This document shows positions 15,907-23,061 of a stretch of DNA of 40,174 bases, piece by piece; positions within the stretch are counted from its first letter, which is position 1, and the number at the start of each line of letters is the position of its first letter. Source of the stretch: Chthoniobacteraceae bacterium (lineage in GTDB: Bacteria; Verrucomicrobiota; Verrucomicrobiia; Chthoniobacterales; Chthoniobacteraceae); assembly GCA_947476255.1 (NCBI GenBank), contig CANJPY010000043.1:1-40174 (forward strand), written 5' to 3'. The position numbers were made by a program, and so were the translations under genes. The notes beneath the pieces were generated by a model. That model was given only the letters and a program-made list of their open reading frames with translations, did no database searches and had not been told where the DNA came from.

Positions 15907-17391
15907 ATGAAAAATTCCCCATTCCATTCCGACACTGCTCTGCCCTCGTTAAGCCGGCGTGATTTCCTTTGGCAGAGCGGGGGCGGTCTCGGGGGTGTGG
16001 CTTTGGCTTCCATGTTCTCCGGAGAGGGCAAGGCTTCGGCCGCGAGCGATGCGATGCTTCCGTTTCCCAAGGCCAAGAGGGTTGTGCAGTTTTTTATGTC
16101 GGGTGCGGCGAGTCACCTCGATTTGTTCGACTTCAAGCCGGAGCTGATTCGGATGGACGGCAAGCCCAGTGATTTTGGAGAACCGGTCGAAGCGTTCCAA
16201 AATGGCCTCGGGCCGTGGCTCAAGCCCATGTGGGATTTCAAGGCCTACGGGGCGTCCGGAAAAATGCTATCGGAACCGGTTTCGTCGCTGGGTGCCGTCG
16301 TGGATGATATTTCGTTTATCCACAACATGGTGAGCAAGTCCGGGGTGCACTCCGCTGCGACTCTCCTCCAAGCCACGGGTTTCCTGATTCCTGGCTTTCC
16401 GGGCGCGGGTTGCTGGATGAGTTACGGACTGGGGTCGCTCAATGACAATCTCCCGACGTTTGTCGTGCTGCCTGATCACCGGGGCTTTGGCTCCAATGGG
16501 ATCAAGAATTGGGACAGTGCGTTTCTGCCCTCGCAGCACAGTGGCACGATCATTTATCCGGGGACGGACGCACCGATTGCGGATTTGTTTGCGCACAAGG
16601 TTGGGAGTTACGTGCGCGGGGACGCGGAGGCCGCGGCCCACCGAACCCTCGGCGCGCTCAACCGGATGCACTCGGCGAGCCGCGAGGGGGACCAGCGTCT
16701 GGATTCGAGGATACGCAGTTACGAACTTGCCGCGAAGATGCAAATGGCCGCTCCGGAAGCGCTAGATCTGAAGGCGGAACCCGAACATGCGCTGCGTTTA
16801 TACGGGCTGGAGCGGGGAGCGCAGACTTGGGACAAAGAAATCAATGCGCAGGAAGAGACGTATCACTTTGCGCAGAAGTGTCTGGCGGCGCGTCGTCTTT
16901 TGGAAAGGGGCGTCCGGTTTATTCAGATTTGGAGTGGGAACGACAATGGATTTCCCCGGCGCAACTGGGACTCGCATGAAGATCTCCGGCGTGACCACGG
17001 GCCGCTTTCCACAGGGATGGCGCGCGGTTGTGCGGCGTTTATTCAAGACCTCAAGCAGCGTGGCTTGCTTGAGGATACGATTGTTTTGTGGACCACAGAA
17101 TTTGGACGAATGCCCTCCTCGCAGGGAGGCAAGGGCAGGGACCACAACCCTTTTGTGTTTACCAACTGGTTGTGTGGCGGCGGCATCCGCGGGGGGATGA
17201 CGCACGGAGAGAGCGACCAGTGGGGCTACAAGCCGCTGGATCGAAAGAATCCAACGCAAGTCTATGACGTCCACGCGACCATCCTCCACCTGCTCGGGTT
17301 GGATCATACAAAACTGACGTTCCGGCACAACGGGATTGACCGCCGACTCACGGACGTCCACGGACATGTCATTACGCCTCTGCTGGCGTGA
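15907..17391 (+). CDS. Tat-exported DUF1501 protein, second copy
   Basis: This is a paralogue of the 9836-11254 gene (494 aa), exported and of unknown reaction. Seen: a twin-arginine signal LSRRDFLWQSGGG (Arg17, Arg18), FFMSGAASHLDLFDFKPE, VSKSGVHSAATLLQATGF, IVLWTTEFGRMPSSQ, GRDHNPFVFTNWLCGGG and HDVHATILHLLGLDHT-like family blocks. The ATG is backed by AAGGAG at 15893-15898 with 8 bases of spacing, which settles the start. It follows the PSD1 gene by 24 bp and is probably co-transcribed with it. In the first conserved block it reads SGAASHLD where its paralogue has EGGPSHLD, so the two may differ in substrate. Confidence 0.91.
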   Translation: MKNSPFHSDTALPSLSRRDFLWQSGGGLGGVALASMFSGEGKASAASDAMLPFPKAKRVVQFFMSGAASHLDLFDFKPELIRMDGKPSDFGEPVEAFQNGLGPWLKPMWDFKAYGASGKMLSEPVSSLGAVVDDISFIHNMVSKSGVHSAATLLQATGFLIPGFPGAGCWMSYGLGSLNDNLPTFVVLPDHRGFGSNGIKNWDSAFLPSQHSGTIIYPGTDAPIADLFAHKVGSYVRGDAEAAAHRTLGALNRMHSASREGDQRLDSRIRSYELAAKMQMAAPEALDLKAEPEHALRLYGLERGAQTWDKEINAQEETYHFAQKCLAARRLLERGVRFIQIWSGNDNGFPRRNWDSHEDLRRDHGPLSTGMARGCAAFIQDLKQRGLLEDTIVLWTTEFGRMPSSQGGKGRDHNPFVFTNWLCGGGIRGGMTHGESDQWGYKPLDRKNPTQVYDVHATILHLLGLDHTKLTFRHNGIDRRLTDVHGHVITPLLA

Positions 17392-17517
17392 GTGTTGGTT
17401 TATGGCGATTGAAAAGTGGGAGCGCTCCGGCGGGCTTTTTGCCCTTGGGCGACCGGCTCATCTTGGAGTGAAGAGGGCCTTTGATTTAAGCGTGTTTTTT
17501 GTATCCTCTGAGCGCTT

Positions 17518-18171
17518 ATGAAATCCCTATTTCCCCTCCTTTGTGCGTTGATTGCGACCACGGCTTCGGCCCAAACCACTCCGGTGAAGACAAAAATTGC
17601 GTGTGTCGGCGACAGTATTACTCAGGGCGTTGGTGCGCCGGGGGACAAATCCTATCCCGCCCAGTTGGGCCGCTTGCTTGGAGACGGGTTTGAGGTCAAG
17701 AACTTCGGCAACAGCGGTTCCACAATGCTGCGCAATGGCGACAAACCTTATGAGAAGCAGCCCCAGTATCAGGCGATGCTTGAAATGAAGGCTGACGTCT
17801 ACGTGATCAAGTTGGGTACCAATGATACGAAGCCCCATAACTGGGTGAAACGCGAGGCCTTCAAACCGAGCGCAAACGCCTTGGTGGATGCCATGCGCGG
17901 CGTCAATCCGGCGGCGAAGATTTTTGTGTGTCTGCCCGTGCCTGCGTTTCCTGAAAATTTTGGAATCACCGACGAGGTCATCCGTATGGGTGTGATTCCT
18001 CAGCTCAAGGAGATTGCTGCCGAAAAGAAACTCGGGGTCATCGATCTTTACAGCATTCTGCAGGGGCACGGTGAAATGGTGCCGGATAAGGTGCATCCCA
18101 ACGCGGCGGGGTACACGCTCATCAGTGAGGCGGTTGCAAAGGCTATTGCGCCCGGGGCCACGGCGAAATAG
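17518..18171 (+). CDS. Secreted SGNH/GDSL hydrolase
   Basis: This 217-aa exported esterase-type enzyme would remove acyl or acetyl groups, plausibly from a polysaccharide. Seen: a signal peptide ending near ASA/QT at residue 19, the nucleophile motif GDSITQG with Ser33, the block-II Gly64/Asn65 region (FGNSGS), block III GTNDTKP with Asn102, and block V DKVHPNAAGY with Asp190 and His193. All four SGNH residues are present, so it should be active. It follows the second DUF1501 gene by 126 bp on the same strand and may belong to the same degradation set, though the gap leaves room for its own promoter. No operator was recognised. Acetylxylan esterase or a sialate/lipid esterase are alternatives. 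Confidence 0.9.
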   Translation: MKSLFPLLCALIATTASAQTTPVKTKIACVGDSITQGVGAPGDKSYPAQLGRLLGDGFEVKNFGNSGSTMLRNGDKPYEKQPQYQAMLEMKADVYVIKLGTNDTKPHNWVKREAFKPSANALVDAMRGVNPAAKIFVCLPVPAFPENFGITDEVIRMGVIPQLKEIAAEKKLGVIDLYSILQGHGEMVPDKVHPNAAGYTLISEAVAKAIAPGATAK

Positions 18172-18258
18172 GGGCGGGTCGATGGAGGCGGAGACGGGCG
18201 GGTGCGTGAACGAAAACGCACTGCGCCCGTAAGGCTGGCGGGGAGGCGCAGACGCTGT

Positions 18259-18280
18259 GGCCTAGAGCGTTGGCTAGGCC
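18259..18280. terminator. Hairpin between convergent genes, possible terminator
   Basis: A 7-bp perfect stem (GGCCTAG/CTAGGCC) with an 8-base loop lies 5 bp past the tyrS stop and 87 bp past the convergent hydrolase gene. No run of T follows on either side, so intrinsic termination is only possible, not shown. Confidence 0.4.
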
Positions 18281-18285
18281 GTTGC

Positions 18286-19458
18286 CTAGACGAGGCGCAC
18301 CGCGCGGGTTTTATCCAAACGCAACACGTCACCAGCGTTAAACCCGGGAGACGCCTTGGGGTCGGTCACCTTTTCGGAACGCAGTTGTACGCTTCCCTGT
18401 TCGACCAAGCGGCGTGCGTCACCCCGGGATTTTGTCATTTGGAAGCCTTCGGAATAGGCGGCAACGACGGCGGATATGATGTCTGTTCCCAAAGAGGCGA
18501 CGGGCACGCCGGGGAGTTCAGCGCTATCTAGGTCTCGTTTTGAGAAGCGTGTGTTGAAATCGTTGAGTGCGGCGGCCCCTTCCTCTTCCGAGTGGTAGCG
18601 GGCGACAAGACGGCGGGCCAGGTCCTTTTTGGCATCCATCGGATGTCCTTGCGGCATTTCCTCTCCGAGCAGGAGCAGGTAGTAGCGGGCCATCAAGGCA
18701 TCGGAGATGCTCATGAGTTTGCCGAACATTTCCGAGGGAGCTTCGGTGACTCCCACGTAATTATTGAGGCTCTTGGACATTTTGTGCACGCCATCAAGGC
18801 CTTCGAGCAGAGGCATTAAAAAGACGACCTGTTCGGGCATGCCCTCCTCTTTCTGCAAGTCGCGTCCGACAAGAATGTTAAAAAGCTGGTCGGTGCCTCC
18901 CATTTCGACGTCTGCTTTGACCATGACGGAATCCCACCCCTGGATGATGGGGTACTGGATTTCGTGCAGGCGCACTGAATCACCGCGTTCGATGCGGCTG
19001 CGGAAGTCCTCGCGGTGGAGCATTTGCTGGAGGGTGACGCGGCTGTTGAGGCGGATGATTTGTTCGAAGTTCATCATCTCAAACCACTCGCCGTTAAAGA
19101 CCGTCCTGGTTCGGGCTGGGTCGAGGATCTTGAAGGCTTGTTGCTGAAAGCTTTTGGCGTTCGCCATGATCGTGTCATGCGAAAGCTGGGGGCGGGTCTT
19201 GGAGCGTCCCGAGGGGTCGCCGATCATGGCGGTGAAGTCACCGATGATAAGGATGGCTTGATGGCCGAGATCCTGAAACTGGCGGAGTTTCTGTAAACAA
19301 ACGGTGAACCCCAGGTGGATGTCCGGCGCCGTGGGATCGACCCCGAGTTTGATGTTCAGGGGGCGGCCTAAGCGTAGTTTGGTGAGAAGCTCGGCTTCCG
19401 ACAATATTTGGGCGGAACCGCGTTTCAAGATGGCTAGTTGTTCTTCCGGAGACTGCAT
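18286..19458 (-). CDS. tyrS: Tyrosyl-tRNA synthetase
   Basis: This cytosolic class I aminoacyl-tRNA synthetase charges tRNA-Tyr. Seen: KLGVDPTAPDIHLGFT (residues 37-52; the HIGH motif appears as HLGF), GDFTAMIGDPSGRS, the tyrosine-site region YPIIQGWDSVMVKADVEMGGTDQ, and the KMSKS loop at about 235 (HKMSKSLNNYVG). A C-terminal S4 RNA-binding domain is recognisable (SRGDARRLVEQGSVQL). The 390-aa length and motif spacing match the longer bacterial TyrS group. The ATG at 19458 is the natural start. It lies 88 bp downstream of the small CdaR-like frame on the same strand, so it may share the folP-cdaA transcript. Confidence 0.96.
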   Translation of the reverse strand: MQSPEEQLAILKRGSAQILSEAELLTKLRLGRPLNIKLGVDPTAPDIHLGFTVCLQKLRQFQDLGHQAILIIGDFTAMIGDPSGRSKTRPQLSHDTIMANAKSFQQQAFKILDPARTRTVFNGEWFEMMNFEQIIRLNSRVTLQQMLHREDFRSRIERGDSVRLHEIQYPIIQGWDSVMVKADVEMGGTDQLFNILVGRDLQKEEGMPEQVVFLMPLLEGLDGVHKMSKSLNNYVGVTEAPSEMFGKLMSISDALMARYYLLLLGEEMPQGHPMDAKKDLARRLVARYHSEEEGAAALNDFNTRFSKRDLDSAELPGVPVASLGTDIISAVVAAYSEGFQMTKSRGDARRLVEQGSVQLRSEKVTDPKASPGFNAGDVLRLDKTRAVRLV

Positions 19459-19546
19459 GGGTGGGAGCTTATTTAGGGAAGGATCGGGGCGGACTCAAGG
19501 CGGGATATGGAGATTGGTCCGGTCTGCGCTGGGGACTGGGTGGCGG

Positions 19547-19702
19547 CTAAGGCGACTCGTGTTGGGCGGGAAGGGGGCTGGCAGGGAATAGAACCCCTCC
19601 GTGCCAAGGTTCACTTTTCTGCCTGACGACAAACCAAAGAATAATGGCCGCCAACAGGGTGAGGAGTTTCGCGGCCCAGAGAGAATCAGTTTTCGTCGTC
19701 AT
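19547..19702 (-). CDS. 51-aa CdaR/YbbR-anchor-like membrane peptide overlapping cdaA
   Basis: This small frame starts at an ATG inside the last codons of cdaA and overlaps it by 17 bp in another frame. Seen: a charged start MTTKTDS, then a single hydrophobic helix (LWAAKLLTLLAAIILWFVV) ending in RQKSEP, and a short polar tail. That helix closely resembles, from memory of the family, the N-terminal anchor of CdaR/YbbR proteins, the regulators encoded after cdaA in many bacteria. Here the extracellular YbbR domains are absent, so it is either a stand-alone membrane regulator of CdaA or the remnant of a truncated cdaR. The overlap favours translational coupling. It is smaller than most annotation cut-offs. 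No function is proven. Confidence 0.6.
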   Translation of the reverse strand: MTTKTDSLWAAKLLTLLAAIILWFVVRQKSEPWHGGVLFPASPLPAQHESP

Positions 19703-20468
19703 CGGCTGTGGTGGAAAGGAGTTCGTTGAGTCTGGCGCGGAATGTGGAAGGGTCAAACCCGCGTTCAATCTCAGCTCCGCGACAGAGTGAAATGACTCCG
19801 GTTTCTTCGCTGACGACGATTACGATCGCATCGGTTTCTTCGGCGAGACCGAGTGCGGCGCGGTGGCGCAGACCCATGTTGCGGTCGAGATCGGTGCGGT
19901 CGGTGACTGGGAAAATACAGGCACCCGCGACCAATCTGTCCTGGCGAAGGACGAGGCCGCCGTCATGGAGGGGAGTTTTGGGATGGAAGATGGAAACGAC
20001 CAGCTCGGGGCTGAGTTTGCTGTCGAGATCCACCCCACTCGCCGCCCATGCGTCCAAGGGGACATCGCGTTCGATGGCAATGAGTGCGCCAAACTCACGG
20101 TTGGCGAGTTCGAAGGTGAGCTCACTGAGGATTTCGACGGTTTCACGGTTTTGCTGGGCGTTTGTGAAAAGGCGGTTGTTGCCAAGGGACGCCGCGAGAC
20201 GGCGCAATTCCGGTTGAAAAATCACAATCAGAGCGAAGAGACTGAGAGCCGCGATGTTCCTCAAAAGCCAGTCGAGTACCGGGAGATGCAGCAGTTCGGA
20301 AATCAGAAGGACAAAAATCGCCCCCATGGCCACGCCCGTGAGGATTCGGATACCCCGTGTTTCACGAAGACGAAGCCAAATCTGGTAAAGAGCCAGCCAG
20401 ATCAGAGAAATCTCGAGGGCATCGCGCCAGTGGGCGTTGAGGAGGTGAAGGATGGAGTTCTCACTCAT
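19686..20468 (-). CDS. cdaA: Membrane diadenylate cyclase CdaA (c-di-AMP synthase)
   Basis: This enzyme makes cyclic di-AMP from two ATP at the cytoplasmic face of the membrane; the signal controls potassium and cell-wall homeostasis in other bacteria. Seen: three N-terminal membrane helices (about 17-33, 42-60, 67-85) and then a DAC domain (about 95-245) with EFGALIAIER, PLHDGGLV and GLRHRAALGLAEETDAI. The catalytic RHR is at 201-203. The ligand motif normally DGA reads DGG (169-171). The start is the ATG at 20468, whose ATGA overlaps the folP stop; a longer frame in the same phase lies inside folP and carries no family sequence. The product is 260 aa. A 51-aa membrane peptide follows in overlap. 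Full-length CdaR is not seen nearby. Confidence 0.93.
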   Translation of the reverse strand: MSENSILHLLNAHWRDALEISLIWLALYQIWLRLRETRGIRILTGVAMGAIFVLLISELLHLPVLDWLLRNIAALSLFALIVIFQPELRRLAASLGNNRLFTNAQQNRETVEILSELTFELANREFGALIAIERDVPLDAWAASGVDLDSKLSPELVVSIFHPKTPLHDGGLVLRQDRLVAGACIFPVTDRTDLDRNMGLRHRAALGLAEETDAIVIVVSEETGVISLCRGAEIERGFDPSTFRARLNELLSTTADDDEN

Positions 20469-21304
20469 GCGCATGCCTCCAGAAGCGATTCTGAGACGCG
20501 CAGCGCCTCGGCGTTGGCAGCCACATCGTGGACGCGCAGGATCGAGGCCCCGCACAGCCTTGCATAACTCGTGAGGGCCACCGTGGGCCAAAAACGTGCT
20601 TCGAGTTCTTGGGAACCGTTCACAACGCCTAAAAAAGATTTCCGGGAAACCCCCAGGAGCACGGGCCGTCCCAGAGTGGTGAGTTCTCTCAGTCCTTTGA
20701 GGAGGGTCAGGTTGTGTGCGACGGTTTTGCCAAAGCCAATGCCAGGGTCGAGCGCGATCTGCTGGGGGGAGATTCCCTCCTGTATACAAAGACGGAGAGT
20801 GTCGGTGAGATAATCCATGACCTCTCTGAGAACATCGGCATATTGCGGCGATTTTTGCATGGTCGCGGGAGCTCCCTGCATGTGCATGGCAATGGCGCCC
20901 GCCCCGGTGCTGCGGATGACTTCGCGCATTCGCGCGTCGCGGAGTCCCCCAATATCGTTCACGATGTTTGCTCCGGCGCGGATGGCTTCCAGAGCGACTT
21001 CTGGTTTGTAGGTGTCCACGGAGATGCAAACCGAGGTTTTCTGAGCGAGCGTCCGGATGACAGGGAGGATGCGTTTTTTTTCGTCGTTGGCGGAAACTGG
21101 AGAGGCCCCTGGGCGGCTGGACTCTCCGCCGATATCGAGGATATCGGCACCCTCTTTGGCCATTGCCAGCCCGCGTTCGACGGCCGTCTCATGCTGATCC
21201 CAACGCCCGCCGTCGGAAAAGGAATCGGGCGTCACGTTGAGCACGCCCATCACGAGGGCGCGCTTGCTGAGATCGAACGTGTGGTTGAGGAGAGTCCAGA
21301 GCAT
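20465..21304 (-). CDS. folP: Dihydropteroate synthase
   Basis: This cytosolic enzyme joins p-aminobenzoate to the pterin diphosphate in folate synthesis. Seen: the TIM-barrel signature VMGVLNVTPDSFSDGG at residues 18-33, ADILDIGGESSRPGA, VCISVDTYKPEVA, IVNDIGGLRD, MHMQGAPATMQ, ALDPGIGFGKT, PVLLGVSRKSF and a closing RVHDVAANAEALRV. All pterin- and pABA-binding motifs are present. The 279-aa length is standard and the start is the ATG at 21304. It overlaps cdaA by four bases (ATGA), an arrangement that links folate and c-di-AMP genes in one transcript. It is divergent from the methyltransferase gene, with an 81-bp shared upstream gap. Confidence 0.96.
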   Translation of the reverse strand: MLWTLLNHTFDLSKRALVMGVLNVTPDSFSDGGRWDQHETAVERGLAMAKEGADILDIGGESSRPGASPVSANDEKKRILPVIRTLAQKTSVCISVDTYKPEVALEAIRAGANIVNDIGGLRDARMREVIRSTGAGAIAMHMQGAPATMQKSPQYADVLREVMDYLTDTLRLCIQEGISPQQIALDPGIGFGKTVAHNLTLLKGLRELTTLGRPVLLGVSRKSFLGVVNGSQELEARFWPTVALTSYARLCGASILRVHDVAANAEALRVSESLLEACA

Positions 21305-21385
21305 TGAGTGGAGAGACGACGATGGGAGAGAAAATAAAAACGTGCCACCGTTGCGGAAGCGAGTGGAGTCGTTTAACTGAGGGAG

Positions 21386-22195
21386 ATGTCCACCGCAACT
21401 CCTAGGGGCGATTTCGCTGCAATTTCTTCTTCAGGCCTCGAAAATCCGTACGAAACGGAGCGTCTTTTGAGTGAGTATTTGCTCTTTCACTATGGAACAG
21501 CGGAGGAAACTTTGCCTTTTGAGGAAGGGCCTGCGTCGGGCTTGGGGTATCCGATCCGCTGCGTGAGCGAATGTGTGGACGCCTCGGCACTCTCAGCAGG
21601 GGCACGGGCGTTGGATCTCGGATGTGCCGTGGGGCGGTCCAGTTTTGAACTCGCGCGGGTGTGCGAGGAGGTGGTGGGCATTGATTATTCCAATTCGTTT
21701 ATTGCCGCAGCTGATGAGATCCGGTCGCGGGGATCTTTGGCGTACAGCCGAAGGGACGAAGGGGATTTGCACTCCTCTTTAGTGGCGCGGCGTCCCGAAG
21801 GTGTGTCACCAGAAAGGGTGTGTTTTGAACAGGGTGACGCCATGCAACTCAGGGAGGGCCTTGGGCAGTTCGATGTGGTTTTACTGGCGAATTTAATCGA
21901 CCGTCTGAGCGATCCGTCGGCTTGTTTGGACGCCTTGGGAGCGCTGGTGCGCAACGGCGGCCAACTGGTTGTAACGTCGCCCTACACTTGGATGGAGGAG
22001 TACACGCCTCGCTCAAACTGGCTGGGAGGAGTCCACCGAGGGGCGGATTCGAAGAAGACGCTGGAAGGGTTACGGGGCGCGCTGGAGAGACACTTTGAGC
22101 TGATTCGGACCAAAGACCTTCCGTTTTTGATTCGTGAACACGCTCGGAAATATCAATGGAGTATGGCGCAGGCTTCCATCTGGCGCCGTCGATAG
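21386..22195 (+). CDS. Putative 4-mercaptohistidine N1-methyltransferase (OvoA C-terminal type)
   Basis: This cytosolic SAM-dependent methyltransferase (269 aa) is likely to methylate the imidazole of 4- or 5-mercaptohistidine, the last step of ovothiol synthesis. Seen: NPYETERLLSEYLLFHYG, the SAM loop ALDLGCAVGRSSFELAR with acidic VVGIDYSN after it, QGDAMQL, VVLLANLIDRL and the tail block YTPRSNWLGG. The YLLFHYG and YTPRSNWLGG blocks are, from memory, characteristic of the OvoA C-terminal domain. In many bacteria that domain is fused to a sulfoxide synthase; here it stands alone. No sulfoxide synthase is in this window, so the pathway must be completed elsewhere or the enzyme has another substrate. 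The Shine-Dalgarno-like GAGGGAG abuts the ATG unusually closely. Confidence is high for the fold, moderate for the substrate. Confidence 0.8.
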   Translation: MSTATPRGDFAAISSSGLENPYETERLLSEYLLFHYGTAEETLPFEEGPASGLGYPIRCVSECVDASALSAGARALDLGCAVGRSSFELARVCEEVVGIDYSNSFIAAADEIRSRGSLAYSRRDEGDLHSSLVARRPEGVSPERVCFEQGDAMQLREGLGQFDVVLLANLIDRLSDPSACLDALGALVRNGGQLVVTSPYTWMEEYTPRSNWLGGVHRGADSKKTLEGLRGALERHFELIRTKDLPFLIREHARKYQWSMAQASIWRRR

Positions 22196-22298
22196 CTTCC
22201 GAGTCTTCCCTCAGAGCAGGGTATCAGGGAGAACCCGTCCGTTTTAAGGGAGTGCAAAGCGGTTGATTTCGGGGGACTAAGAATTTTGACGGATTGAG

Positions 22299-22982
22299 TT
22301 ACTTGGCCTCATCGTCTTTTTGTGCCTTGAAGAGAGGCCCGGGTTTGGTTCCCTCTGAGCCGACAACGGGTTTGTAAGCTGGCTCTGAAAACGATTCGGC
22401 GACGACCTTGCCGTCTTTGCTAATCACCTGGGCTCCGTAACCCACAATCTTCGTGCCGCCTGCCTCCACGGGCTTTGCGCCAGGTGCGGCCGCCCCTCCC
22501 TTGGGCGCGCCTCCTTTGGCGCCGGCGCCGGCGCCGGCCGCGGGCGTAACGGCGAAAAAGATTTGCCTCTGGGTATAGGAGGCTTTTACCGGTTCGGAAG
22601 TGATGACGTTGGTCCCACCCGGTTTCAGTTCTATATTGGTTTCGCCGCCATCGAGGATAGCGGGCTTCATTGTTTTCATATCCCTGCTAATGAACCAATA
22701 ACGCACGACAATCCCACCCTCTGGCTTGTTGCTCGAATTACGTACCGTGATCTTGAGGTACTTTTCTTGGACCATCGGTTTGGGTGCTGCACCAGCTCCA
22801 GCCGCAGGCGCGCGGCTGGGGGCAGCTGGTTTTTTCTCCTCTTTTTTCTCCTCTTTCGAGCCCTCAGCGCCTGCTTCCTTTTTTCCCACGGCCAGCAGAA
22901 GTTCAGAACTTACCTCGATGGAAGCATATGTATTTGATATCAATAGACTTGATCCAAGCAGGAGGGCGGCGCAAAGTTTCAT
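22299..22982 (-). CDS. Secreted Ala/Gly/Pro-rich protein, Amuc_1102-like
   Basis: This exported protein of about 227 aa has unknown function. Seen: a signal peptide (MKLCAALLLGSSLL, cleaved near YAS), a charged and then Pro/Ala/Gly-rich linker, a beta-rich domain with QEKYLKITVRNSS, VVRYWFISRD, GGETNIELKPGGT and RQIFFAVTP, a second AG-rich linker, and KIVGYGAQVISKDGK. The beta domain recalls the Akkermansia Amuc_1102 family of pilus-associated proteins (tentative). The linker near 22519-22545 is a GCCGGC-type simple repeat. The start is ambiguous. The ATG at 22982 gives a cleaner signal, whereas the TTG at 22988 has GGAG at better spacing. The gene is divergent from the prepilin peptidase 80 bp away, a possible functional link. 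Confidence 0.7.
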   Translation of the reverse strand: MKLCAALLLGSSLLISNTYASIEVSSELLLAVGKKEAGAEGSKEEKKEEKKPAAPSRAPAAGAGAAPKPMVQEKYLKITVRNSSNKPEGGIVVRYWFISRDMKTMKPAILDGGETNIELKPGGTNVITSEPVKASYTQRQIFFAVTPAAGAGAGAKGGAPKGGAAAPGAKPVEAGGTKIVGYGAQVISKDGKVVAESFSEPAYKPVVGSEGTKPGPLFKAQKDDEAK

Positions 22983-23061
22983 GGCCAAAATTCTCTCCTT
23001 TTGGGCTGAATATCCAGCTTAGAGTTGACCAAAGAGGATAGCACGAGTTGGGTTAACCAAC

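Noticed and set aside
19703..21029. Long extension of the cdaA frame inside folP
   Set aside because: folP has complete family motifs in the other frame, and the ATGA overlap marks the cdaA start.
22519..22545. GCCGGC simple repeat as a regulatory element
   Set aside because: It is in frame within a gene and encodes an Ala/Gly linker, which explains it.
23047..23061. GTTGG/CCAAC inverted repeat directly before the prepilin peptidase start
   Set aside because: Short, with 5-bp arms that occur by chance; mentioned only as a possible operator in the gene entry.
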